Below, piece by piece: positions 55,913 to 64,000 of a stretch of 64,000 bases of DNA. The position numbers and the translations under genes are program-made. Within the stretch, counting starts at the first letter, position 1. Each line of letters begins with the position of its first letter. The stretch spans positions 11,331 to 75,330 of the forward strand of contig NZ_KV822214.1 in assembly GCF_001815865.1 (NCBI RefSeq), given 5' to 3'. The notes under the pieces were generated by a model that saw only the letters and a program-made list of their open reading frames with translations, did not search any database and had not been told where the DNA came from. The stretch is from Abiotrophia sp. HMSC24B09 (GTDB lineage Bacteria > Bacillota > Bacilli > Lactobacillales > Aerococcaceae).

Positions 55913-56824
55913 TTAACGTTCTTGATAGGCTTTAGCAATCTTCGCCCCTAACTTGGCGTTATTATAAACTAATTGAATATTAGTATTTAAGCTAGCTCCA
56001 TCTGTTAATTCAACAATCTTAGCTAATAGGAATGGCGTGCTATCTTTGCCTCGAATCCCTTTCTCATCTGCTTCTTTTACAGCCGCATCGATAATGGCAT
56101 CAATTTTTTCATGTGGAATTTCGTGCTCAGCAGGAATTGGATTCGTCACCAAAATCCCACCCTTAAGGCCAAGCGCTTCAGAGTAGTCCATCATGGCCGC
56201 AATTTCTTCTGGCTTGTCTGCGCGACTGTTGAGCTTGTATTCTGAAGTCCGTGTGTAGAAGGCAGGTAGGTAATCCGTTTGGTAGCCCACTACAGGCACC
56301 CCTTTGGTTTCCAAATATTCCAAAGTTCTTGGTAAATCCAAAATAGCTTTGGCGCCCGCGCAAACGACCGTCACTGGTGTTTGACCTAATTCGTCTAAGT
56401 CCGCAGAAATATCCATGGTTTCTTCTACACCGCGGTGCACACCACCAATCCCGCCAGTAACGAAGACCTTGATGCCCGCTAAATGCGCCCCAATCATGGT
56501 CGTTGCGACTGTAGTAGCCCCTAAGATGCCTTTGGCGAAGACTTCTGCCAAGTCACGGCGAGATACCTTAGCAACCGGCTTCTCGCTAGCCAAACGTTCT
56601 AGATCAGCTTCTTCTAAACCAATCTTAAACTGACCATCCATGATGGCGATTGTTGCTGGAACGGCGCCATTATCGCGAATAATTTGTTCTACTGTTTTAG
56701 CCATTTGAACGTTCTGCGGATATGGCATCCCATGAGAAATGATGGTAGATTCTAAAGCGACAACAGGTAAGTTGTGATCTAAAGCGTGTTGTACTTCTTT
56801 ACTAATAGATAATAAGTTTTTCAT
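55913..56824 (-). CDS. psuG: Pseudouridine-5'-phosphate glycosidase
   Basis: Splits the C-C bond of pseudouridine 5'-phosphate to uracil and ribose 5-phosphate. 303 residues, the family length. Conserved blocks [15 protein letters not shown] near 22, [17 protein letters not shown] near 100, [12 protein letters not shown] near 122 and [19 protein letters not shown] near 155. The start is one base after the psuK stop (TAA-G-ATG), so production with the kinase is coupled. Confidence 0.95.
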   Translation of the reverse strand: MKNLLSISKEVQHALDHNLPVVALESTIISHGMPYPQNVQMAKTVEQIIRDNGAVPATIAIMDGQFKIGLEEADLERLASEKPVAKVSRRDLAEVFAKGILGATTVATTMIGAHLAGIKVFVTGGIGGVHRGVEETMDISADLDELGQTPVTVVCAGAKAILDLPRTLEYLETKGVPVVGYQTDYLPAFYTRTSEYKLNSRADKPEEIAAMMDYSEALGLKGGILVTNPIPAEHEIPHEKIDAIIDAAVKEADEKGIRGKDSTPFLLAKIVELTDGASLNTNIQLVYNNAKLGAKIAKAYQER

Positions 56825-56825
56825 C

Positions 56826-57926
56826 TTAGGCTAAACCTCTTTCTTTTAATGTCTGATAGTCACTCTCCAACTGGCTAGCAGAGAGATTGAGTCGAACGGT
56901 TTGCTTGACTTGAACCGTATGATAGGAATTGGCCATCCCATAATAAATAGATGTCTTAGCATCATGCCCTGTCAACTGGCCATAGAGAAGGCCAGCAGAG
57001 AAGGCATCACCTGCCCCCGTTACATCTACTACATTTTGCGCTAGGAGAGGCTGGACTTCCTGGCGGATGCCATCCTGATGTCCATAGAAACTACTACGTG
57101 TCCCTCTGGTCATGACCACTTGCAAGACACCAGTTGCCAACCAGGCATCCACTAAGTCTGAAGCAGGCAAATTGCCAAAGCGACTGATGGATTCATCCTC
57201 ATTGACAACGAGCCAACTAACGCCACTCAAATCTTCTGGCAAATGGCTCATCTTGGGCCCACTGACCGGGATAATGGCAAGCGGAATTGATTCAGCTTTT
57301 GCAAGTTGAATCAAATAAGTCACGGTTTCTAGAGGCAAGTTCAAATCCAGAATCAGGTAATCTGCTAGTTTAAGCCGTGGAGCAAATTGACTAATCCAAT
57401 CTAAATCCATCTGGTCGGCAATCGCCATATCGGCTAGCGCCAATTGCATATCCCCGGACTCATCCAAAATAGCACTGTAGGTTGACGTTGCTGCCTCTGG
57501 AATCTGAGTGATTTGGCTCATATCCACATAGGCCTGAGTTTGCTGCTTAATCCAATCGTAATCCTGATCCATTCCCGCTACTGACAGCAATTGAACTGAT
57601 TGACCTAATCGTCCTAAATTCTCAGCTACATTGCGGACTACGCCGCCCACACTGAGAGTTGAGGTGACAGGGTTACTAGTACCGAGCTGCATTGCGCCGG
57701 TTAGACGAAATTTACGGTCGATATTCATCCCACCGATGCAATAAATTCGCCGCGCCTCATTCAAAATATAAGCTCGTCCGCGTAGCTGATGTTTCTGCAT
57801 CAGAGAGGAGATTAGACTGGCCACAGTTGACCGACTAATTCCCATCAATGTCGCCAATTCTTGCTGGGTGCGGAAAGGGTCTTCCTCAATCAAGGCAAGC
57901 ACCTTGGCTTCATTAGGCGTTAACAT
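56826..57926 (-). CDS. psuK: HTH-PfkB fusion, probable pseudouridine kinase
   Basis: 366 residues. Residues 1-55 form a winged helix-turn-helix ([25 protein letters not shown]). The rest is a PfkB-family kinase ([28 protein letters not shown]; catalytic [16 protein letters not shown] near 300). Pairing with psuG identifies the substrate as pseudouridine, phosphorylated to its 5'-phosphate. The N-terminal DNA-binding part suggests it also autoregulates the pair, as in other HTH-PfkB sugar kinases. ATG at 57926 is preferred to GTG 57932, which overlaps the GGGCGG ribosome site. Confidence 0.88.
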   Translation of the reverse strand: MLTPNEAKVLALIEEDPFRTQQELATLMGISRSTVASLISSLMQKHQLRGRAYILNEARRIYCIGGMNIDRKFRLTGAMQLGTSNPVTSTLSVGGVVRNVAENLGRLGQSVQLLSVAGMDQDYDWIKQQTQAYVDMSQITQIPEAATSTYSAILDESGDMQLALADMAIADQMDLDWISQFAPRLKLADYLILDLNLPLETVTYLIQLAKAESIPLAIIPVSGPKMSHLPEDLSGVSWLVVNEDESISRFGNLPASDLVDAWLATGVLQVVMTRGTRSSFYGHQDGIRQEVQPLLAQNVVDVTGAGDAFSAGLLYGQLTGHDAKTSIYYGMANSYHTVQVKQTVRLNLSASQLESDYQTLKERGLA

Positions 57927-58031
57927 AGGCACCGCCCTTCTAGACTATTGTCTCTAAAATAACTTTTGTCTATATGATACTCCTTTTGCCCTTAAAACGC
58001 AAGGGAGACTATTTTATTCCATCCAAACTAC

Positions 58032-58059
58032 AAAAAACAGCAGCCTTAGCTGCTGTTTT
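58032..58059 (-). terminator. Terminator of the M26 protease gene
   Basis: AAAACAGCAGC / GCTGCTGTTTT stem, four-base loop, T6 on the minus strand, eight bases after the stop codon. Confidence 0.85.
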
Positions 58060-58066
58060 CTGCTTT

Positions 58067-61000
58067 CTATTCGTTGGCAAAAATAGATTGACGGAAATCA
58101 TCAGAGGCCTTGAAGAGTTGAAGGTAAATTTCGCGCTTCAAGTTATAGACATCATTCCGCATATTACCTGTTTGACGAGCTGATAGCACTCTGTCAACTG
58201 CTTCCTTCATCAGCGCTTCAATATCCGCCAAGGTGCTTACTTGGCGTTCACGGACTGTAATTGGACGCAATGTTGCCCCATTAGCTACCTTATCCAGACG
58301 CTCCTTGAACATAGCCTTCTTAAAGGCATTAAGATCTTGGAAGTCGCCGTTAGAAATCTTCTGGATAATATAGTTATCATTTAGGGTCTGGCCATCCGCT
58401 CTAGCTTGGCGTTCTAATTGGTTGGAAGCATAAGGGATAAAACCATCTTTATAACCCTTATAACCCATCAGTTCCCAAGCCATTCGTTTGAACCACCAAC
58501 CACCTGGTGAGCCCTTATCATTTTGGCCTGTCCCATACATTGGATTGAACATATTAACTCGTTCATAAGAGTTGCGATCCGTCTCAAAACCATTGCGGAA
58601 GTAGCGTTTTGGCGCTAAGCTACGATCAATGAAGTCATCAATCGACTGGATATTAAAGCTTGTCCACTCTTCATCACTAATCTCCACTACCTTATTATTG
58701 ACATGGTTAGGCCCATTCGGCACATTAATGAAGCGGTTGAACCATTGTTTCATGGCATCTGGACCCTTTTCTAGGACTGCTTTGGCCTCAGCATAGTCTA
58801 GCAAGTAGAGAATATCGAAGAGACGGTGGACATATTGACCCCAATCATCTGCAGACTGGAAGCGTGATGGTGTTGCATTATAGAAGCGGTCAGTTTTGTC
58901 ACTCCAGTCAAAGGAAGTATTAAGCCCAATATGATCATACTCTGGTCCCTCAGGTGACTGCAAGAGCCCTTGAGCATATTCTTCCCAGACTTCCTCCGGA
59001 CGCCAGCTGTTTCCACCAAGATAGACTGATTTTTCCATATTATGGACTAGCTCATGGGTATAGTGGGACGTTCCAACGTAGTCGGATAAAATATCTGTGA
59101 AGACAAAATACACACCATTGCTAGTGTCAGCATATGCTCCAGCTCCATTGTTTTCATAGAAACGATCGATTCGACCAAAGAATTCCTTAATACCCATAGA
59201 TGGATATTTAACTGGCCGATTGGAGGTGTCATTGCCTAGCCTATCATACCAACCACCGTTCTTGCCATTAGCATAACCATCCCAGATTAGCATAGCATTT
59301 CTACGAGCCATGCGCTCTTTGACAGTTGGTAAGGCTACACGATACCAGGTATCAACGTGCATTTGCTGACGATCAGCTAAAGTCTTAACGCGTTTGTCAA
59401 ACTCTTCTGGCGCTAGGTAAGGACGACGATCTGTCGACCCCAAGGTTAGCGATAAAACATTGGATACTAAGAAAATTCGACTCTTCTTAAGGTTGAGTAA
59501 AGGCAAGATGTAATCACGATAATCCGGCACAGATAAACGATCGTAGACCTTATAAGGAGATTTATTTAGCCCTTCTTCAAGAGACGGACGTTCCTCCATG
59601 GTAATATTAGCCTTAGTTGCATCTCGGAACCATTCGTATTGATCAAACTTGGTCCATAACTCGCGGAAATAAGTTAGATAATCAAGAACCGTTGGTAATT
59701 TGCTGTCAGCACTTAAGATTCTGCTGTATGTCTTGGCGCTATTCTTAGAACGCAAGGTTTGAACACCCTGACTTCCAATACTAATCAGCTTATCAATAAT
59801 GCTCTTTTGATTACCGAAGAAGTCTGACTGATAGGTGGCAATCTCCCCTAGGTTATGTTCTCCAAAATTAATACGGTAGTGGTCTTGGAGATATGCCAGA
59901 CCTAAAAGCAGGGCGCCACGATTATCCTTGAGTTTCTGGATTAAAGCAGCACGCGCCTGCTCATTATCTCCTAGGTAGTTGGCCTCCTGACGAATAATCT
60001 TCACCAAGTCATTGGCTAACGTATCTTGGAAGGCACCAAAGGTCGCATTGAAGAAGAGCGTCTCAATCTGATAGGCACGTTGTTCACGACGATAGACTTC
60101 TAAATCTTCTACAATTTCGTCCTCAGTCGCTTGTCGGCCAAGTTTGTTCTCTAAGGCGGTGCGACGGTCATTTTTGACTCTGGCACTTACATCTGTGTAG
60201 AGACTATTGACACCTGCGGCTTGCCAAACAGCATCAGATGATAAACCCGTCTCTTTCATGATATCTAGGACCGCATTCATAATATCATCTACTGATTTCA
60301 ACACTTGGTTAGGTGTATAGATGAGACCTGAATCCTCTAGTTGATACTCAACTACGCCTGTTTGTTTGAACTCAGATTTCGCACCTAAGGCCAAGTATTG
60401 CACTGATTTATCAGCAAAGTGCAACATAATCCGGTCCATTGCTTGGTTGTAGTCCGTCACAAAAGCATTACCTTGCATTGGCGTAACCGCCAAGAGCACT
60501 TGAGTCGCCAACTTGCTGTCTGGCGCCACTAAGTTCCCATACTTAACAATTTGCTCCTTATTATAGAATGGCAGGAGTTTCTCCATGTTGGCATAGGCCT
60601 GAGCACGATCAGCTTGATAATTAGCCAAACGACTATAATCGGTTGCTTGTTGGTTGATTTGATCGACATAAGAGCTCGCAGGAGTATCTGTCAGGACCCC
60701 ACCGGCCGCTTCTAGTTGACTAGCTAATTTGTCCACATCAGCCTGACTAGCCTTAGCAGGGTTAAAGCCTGGTTCTTCCACACCGGTTACGCGTTCAGTC
60801 ACCTTCCAGGCCACTTGATCATTTCGGATATAGCCCTCTGAAATAGCGCCATTATCCCCGTAGACACGGTAGCCGTTAGTGACTGCCACGTCTGAAATAA
60901 TGTTTTCTAAATGCCCATTCATCCAAGTAGAGCCAACAACCCCACCTACTTGTCCCCCGCTTCGACCTTGAACGGTAGAGCCTGTATTAGTAAGGCTTCC

Positions 61001-64000
61001 TTTGACAAGGACATTCTTGACTACTGCCTTGCCTTGGCTGGACACAACTCGACCAAAGGCTACGCCTGCGCGAGCACTTTGTGCGTTTAGATTTACGTTC
61101 AGTTTGGCATCGACATAAGCGTTGGTAACGCTGGATTGTTCGAGCAAACCTACTAAACCGCCCACTTCTTGGGCCTGGTTAGGCTGGTCGCTTTGGCTAA
61201 TCTCACCTTGGAATCGAACATTCTCAAGCCTGCTACCACCCACTACGGTATGAACGATACCTGCTACATTGGTCGCCCCTGACACACGCCCAGAAACTGC
61301 CACATCACTGATTATCGAATTGGTCGCCCGCTTGGCTAGCGCAGCCATAGAATTACCTGATTCAATGGCCACTTGTTTAAGGTCTAAATGCTTGATAGTC
61401 GCTTGGTTTAACTGATCAAAGAGTGGTGCAACCAAATTATAGATAGCATGTTGCGCGCCGTCTGCAGTCTGGCCGGATAGAGTCCCAGTGAAGGTTCCCA
61501 CAAAATAGGCGGTCGCGTCGGCTGCTAAGCTGACCTCGGACGCTGATAGGTTGGCACCCAGTATGTAGTCTCCAGCTGGGTTTTGGCGTATAGCCTCAAG
61601 CAAGCTCTTAAAGCTATAATGCACATTCCCATCCGCTGGACGTTCTTGACCAACTAGGAATTGATAGCCTTGGTGATAGTCACTTGAGCCGCCTTGATTT
61701 TGTACTAGCTCAGGAGCCTGGGTAGTCACTTGATAATAAGACTGACCCTCATGACTAACTGTCTCAATAGAAGCAACTGGCAAATAGACATCCTTGAAGC
61801 GGTCAGACTGTACTTTAACATAATAATTATTTAAATCAGATGGAACCTGACTCAAACTAGCCACCAACTGATGACTACCGTCAGCTTGTCGATGGAAGAG
61901 CTGCACACCCTTGATTTGTTTGAGCTCAATCTTCTTCAAATCTAACTCTATTGCTTGATCCTCTAACTGATCTTTCGACTGAGCACCTTGCTGGTTCTCA
62001 TAATCCATCACAGTATGGAGACGATAAGACACATGATAATCCAACCCATCAATATTTGCGATCAAATTTTGGATTGGGACTGTCTTAACTAGACGATCCC
62101 CCTGGAAGACTTGTACCTTGCCTCCCCGGTAAAGTTGGTTAGGGTCTTCTAACTGATAACGCACGGTGACGACCCGAGATAAATCAGATGCAGGTGCTTC
62201 AACATTAACAGTTGTATATTTAGGTTCTACCTGCTCCAATTGCGCTAAGGCCTCTCGAAGGGCTTGAGTCGCTTGGTCAACCGCTTCTTGGCTGCTATCG
62301 TCATCTTCTAAAACGGACTGAGTAGCTTTGAGCTGGTCAGCAACTTTCTGGAAGCTAGCTGGCGTATAACGATTGGCGACAACTTCTTGTGCTGCCTCAA
62401 CCTGTTGGCCAAGTGCTTCTTTATTTGCGCGGTCCATTAAGAGAGCTTGCGCTTGGTCTTTCAGCGCTTGAGCGGCTTCCACAGCCTTGATTTCGGAAGC
62501 TACTTCTTCTGGTGTGGCATCTTGATTGGCTATCAAAGCTTGAGCCTTGGCTTTTGCTTCATCAATAGTAGCTTGATGCCCTGTAAGTGCCTGGCTGAAA
62601 TTATTCACACTGCGCAGTGTTTTACCTGTCGTGTCAACTGGTAGATTCAACTGAGTTAGCGCTCGTTGTAAGTCTGCCTTGTCAACAAGATCCAAAATAC
62701 CCGCTTCCGCTAATTCTAACTGTTGGAAAGCCTTGTTGAGTTTTTCCGTACTTGCCAAAACCGCTTCCGGACTCGCGTTAAGATCTTTTAATAGTTGAGC
62801 GGCTTCTTGGCTCAATTGCACGGCAAGGTCTTTTGCTGCTTGGTAAGTTTGAACGGTCTTTGGTCGTTTCTGATCTGTTACAACTGGTTTTTGAATCGCT
62901 TGTTCCAGATTATTTTTGGCTTTCTCTAAGGCGGACTTATCTGCTTGTTGTCGCAGCAAAGCTTTGGCTTGATCGAGTTTATCCTGCACTTCATTTACTG
63001 CTACCAAGGCCTTATCCACTTGTTCCTGCTTAACATCTGGGTCCGCTAAGATAGATTGCGCTTGAGCACGAGCAGCTTCTAGACTGTCTCTCAATAAATC
63101 TAGCGCATGTTGGTAATCCGCAATACTTTGCGGTGTCTTCTGATCTGTATCAACAGGCGCATCTAGTAAAGTCAAAGCTGCTGCTAGCGCCTGTGTATCT
63201 GCCTTAGATTGGAGAGCCTTGACGGCAGCTTCCAAGGATTTGGCTTGGTTCTCTACTGACCGAGTCATCGCGTCTACATCAACATCTGTTGCTTCAGAAT
63301 CCTTCACTACTGACTGAGCATTCTGGAGTGTTGCTTGTATTTTGCGAATTTCATCAGCCAAGGCCTGTTGGCTACTTGGCGTCTTATCGCTTAAGTCAAG
63401 AGCTTTGGCTGTTTTTACTTGCTCTGCCAATGCTGCCATAGCAGTTTGTAATGGCGATTTGTCTGCCTGACTTACTAAAACCTCAGACAAGTTCTTGGTG
63501 CGATTAACTAACTCTTGCGCTTCTTGAGCCAAGCTATCAATTGTCGACTGATCTGTAGTCTCAGGTGCAGCCTTGATTTCTTTTACCTTATTAACAAGCG
63601 TTGCAAGACGGGATTTCAGTTTAGAGGATTCCTCCTTGAAAGAGGCAATTGAACTAGGGGTTTTCCCTTCCGTGACAGCCACTTCTAGGTCATCCACTTG
63701 AGCTTCTGCCAACTCCAAAGTCAAATTTAAGACTCTATACTCAAAAGGCTTCGGAGTATTAGGTGCTGGAGCCGTATTGGCACTTGGTTCCTCTGCTGGT
63801 GGCGTTGGTGCTGGGGTCACGTTGGTGCTCGGTCCCTCTGCTGGCGGCGTTGGCGCTGGGGTCACGCTGGTGCTTGGTTCCTCTGCTGGCGGCATTGGTG
63901 CTGGGGTCACGTTGGTGCTCGGTTCCTCTGCTGGTGGCGTTGGTACTGGGGTCACATTGGCGCTCGGTTCCTCTGCTGGTGGCGTCGGCGCTAGTGTCGC
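58067..64000 (-). CDS. M26-family zinc metalloprotease (IgA1 protease/Zmp-like), 5' partial
   Basis: 1977 residues are visible; the start lies beyond the right edge. From the edge: five 15-residue Pro/Thr/Glu repeats (63776-64000); about six alpha-helical repeats of roughly 85 residues (63700-62220), the last of FIVAR type (RYTPASFQKVADQL); a G5-like or beta segment (EPKYTTVNVEAP...); a beta-helix-like region with GLUG-type repeats (VGGLVGLLEQSS, VGGVVGSTW); then the M26 peptidase. The catalytic HELVH is at 59042-59056 and a downstream Glu lies in PEEVWEEYAQG. No C-terminal LPxTG is present; M26 proteases usually carry their sortase signal near the N-terminus, outside this window. Secreted or wall-anchored. 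IgA1 as substrate is unproven. Confidence 0.9.
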   Translation of the reverse strand, partial: ATLAPTPPAEEPSANVTPVPTPPAEEPSTNVTPAPMPPAEEPSTSVTPAPTPPAEGPSTNVTPAPTPPAEEPSANTAPAPNTPKPFEYRVLNLTLELAEAQVDDLEVAVTEGKTPSSIASFKEESSKLKSRLATLVNKVKEIKAAPETTDQSTIDSLAQEAQELVNRTKNLSEVLVSQADKSPLQTAMAALAEQVKTAKALDLSDKTPSSQQALADEIRKIQATLQNAQSVVKDSEATDVDVDAMTRSVENQAKSLEAAVKALQSKADTQALAAALTLLDAPVDTDQKTPQSIADYQHALDLLRDSLEAARAQAQSILADPDVKQEQVDKALVAVNEVQDKLDQAKALLRQQADKSALEKAKNNLEQAIQKPVVTDQKRPKTVQTYQAAKDLAVQLSQEAAQLLKDLNASPEAVLASTEKLNKAFQQLELAEAGILDLVDKADLQRALTQLNLPVDTTGKTLRSVNNFSQALTGHQATIDEAKAKAQALIANQDATPEEVASEIKAVEAAQALKDQAQALLMDRANKEALGQQVEAAQEVVANRYTPASFQKVADQLKATQSVLEDDDSSQEAVDQATQALREALAQLEQVEPKYTTVNVEAPASDLSRVVTVRYQLEDPNQLYRGGKVQVFQGDRLVKTVPIQNLIANIDGLDYHVSYRLHTVMDYENQQGAQSKDQLEDQAIELDLKKIELKQIKGVQLFHRQADGSHQLVASLSQVPSDLNNYYVKVQSDRFKDVYLPVASIETVSHEGQSYYQVTTQAPELVQNQGGSSDYHQGYQFLVGQERPADGNVHYSFKSLLEAIRQNPAGDYILGANLSASEVSLAADATAYFVGTFTGTLSGQTADGAQHAIYNLVAPLFDQLNQATIKHLDLKQVAIESGNSMAALAKRATNSIISDVAVSGRVSGATNVAGIVHTVVGGSRLENVRFQGEISQSDQPNQAQEVGGLVGLLEQSSVTNAYVDAKLNVNLNAQSARAGVAFGRVVSSQGKAVVKNVLVKGSLTNTGSTVQGRSGGQVGGVVGSTWMNGHLENIISDVAVTNGYRVYGDNGAISEGYIRNDQVAWKVTERVTGVEEPGFNPAKASQADVDKLASQLEAAGGVLTDTPASSYVDQINQQATDYSRLANYQADRAQAYANMEKLLPFYNKEQIVKYGNLVAPDSKLATQVLLAVTPMQGNAFVTDYNQAMDRIMLHFADKSVQYLALGAKSEFKQTGVVEYQLEDSGLIYTPNQVLKSVDDIMNAVLDIMKETGLSSDAVWQAAGVNSLYTDVSARVKNDRRTALENKLGRQATEDEIVEDLEVYRREQRAYQIETLFFNATFGAFQDTLANDLVKIIRQEANYLGDNEQARAALIQKLKDNRGALLLGLAYLQDHYRINFGEHNLGEIATYQSDFFGNQKSIIDKLISIGSQGVQTLRSKNSAKTYSRILSADSKLPTVLDYLTYFRELWTKFDQYEWFRDATKANITMEERPSLEEGLNKSPYKVYDRLSVPDYRDYILPLLNLKKSRIFLVSNVLSLTLGSTDRRPYLAPEEFDKRVKTLADRQQMHVDTWYRVALPTVKERMARRNAMLIWDGYANGKNGGWYDRLGNDTSNRPVKYPSMGIKEFFGRIDRFYENNGAGAYADTSNGVYFVFTDILSDYVGTSHYTHELVHNMEKSVYLGGNSWRPEEVWEEYAQGLLQSPEGPEYDHIGLNTSFDWSDKTDRFYNATPSRFQSADDWGQYVHRLFDILYLLDYAEAKAVLEKGPDAMKQWFNRFINVPNGPNHVNNKVVEISDEEWTSFNIQSIDDFIDRSLAPKRYFRNGFETDRNSYERVNMFNPMYGTGQNDKGSPGGWWFKRMAWELMGYKGYKDGFIPYASNQLERQARADGQTLNDNYIIQKISNGDFQDLNAFKKAMFKERLDKVANGATLRPITVRERQVSTLADIEALMKEAVDRVLSARQTGNMRNDVYNLKREIYLQLFKASDDFRQSIFANE
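63776..64000 (-). repeat. Five tandem 45-bp coding repeats in the M26 protease gene
   Basis: Exact 45-bp units encode the consensus VTPAPTPPAEEPSTN with small changes (M for T, G for E, A/S for T/N). They start at 64000, 63955, 63910, 63865 and 63820 on the minus strand and continue past the window edge. Probably a wall-spanning spacer whose copy number can vary by slippage. Confidence 0.9.

Noticed and set aside
63776..64000. CRISPR-like array at the right edge
   Set aside because: The 45-bp units have no spacers and keep one reading frame, so they are coding repeats of the M26 protease.

Overview
The window reads as a contiguous chromosomal segment of a low-to-moderate GC Gram-positive bacterium of the order Lactobacillales. 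The supporting features are extended -10 promoters, strong AAGGAGG ribosome sites, SagA-type secreted NlpC/P60 hydrolase, L-lactate dehydrogenase, PTS fructose genes, class 1A dihydroorotate dehydrogenase, an SmtB-type/P1B-4 metal efflux pair and a giant M26 (IgA1-protease/Zmp-like) zinc protease. Fairly high GC for the order, together with the protease, suggests a host-associated Aerococcaceae/Abiotrophia-like organism. The genus is inference, not shown. No rRNA, tRNA, insertion sequence, phage or CRISPR was recognised.

Layout. 1-8.4 kb: a sugar-binding-protein-like gene cut by the window edge, a WalR-box-controlled peptidoglycan hydrolase, tyrS, and an mglA-mglC-mglB galactose importer ending in a 55-residue membrane protein. 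mglA and mglB are preceded by duplicated 64-bp control modules. 8.4-20.5 kb: the near-origin housekeeping block, transcribed leftwards in the order pth-mfd-rqcP-divIC-S1 protein-tilS-hpt-ftsH-hslO-dusB. 20.6-27.3 kb: ldh, the fruR-fruK-fruA operon with three 21-bp-phased operators, and a two-gene ABC exporter. 27.3-32 kb: the str operon rpsL-rpsG-fusA-tuf.

32-44.5 kb is an accessory-looking insert between the str operon and rpoBC, two groups that are adjacent in many Firmicutes. It holds a cluster of small enzymes (YjbR, NUDIX, GNAT, ASCH), lysS, a nucleotidyltransferase, and the most interesting locus of the window at 34.2-41.7 kb. That locus has a glycerophosphodiester phosphodiesterase, a ferric-type three-part ABC importer (binding protein, ATPase, fused permease), a cytoplasmic regulator that fuses a LacI repressor to a complete type 2 solute-binding-protein domain, and a MgtC/SapB membrane protein whose start lies one base after the regulator stop. 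I infer a regulated uptake and cleavage system for an organophosphate such as a glycerophosphodiester.

44.7-64 kb: rpoC and rpoB (both with TTG starts, a perfect consensus promoter and a long structured leader containing a terminator-like attenuator), pyrD, an ArsR/SmtB repressor with a P1B-4 metal ATPase, the pseudouridine-degrading pair psuK-psuG, and the M26 protease whose N-terminus, made of 45-bp repeats, runs off the right edge.
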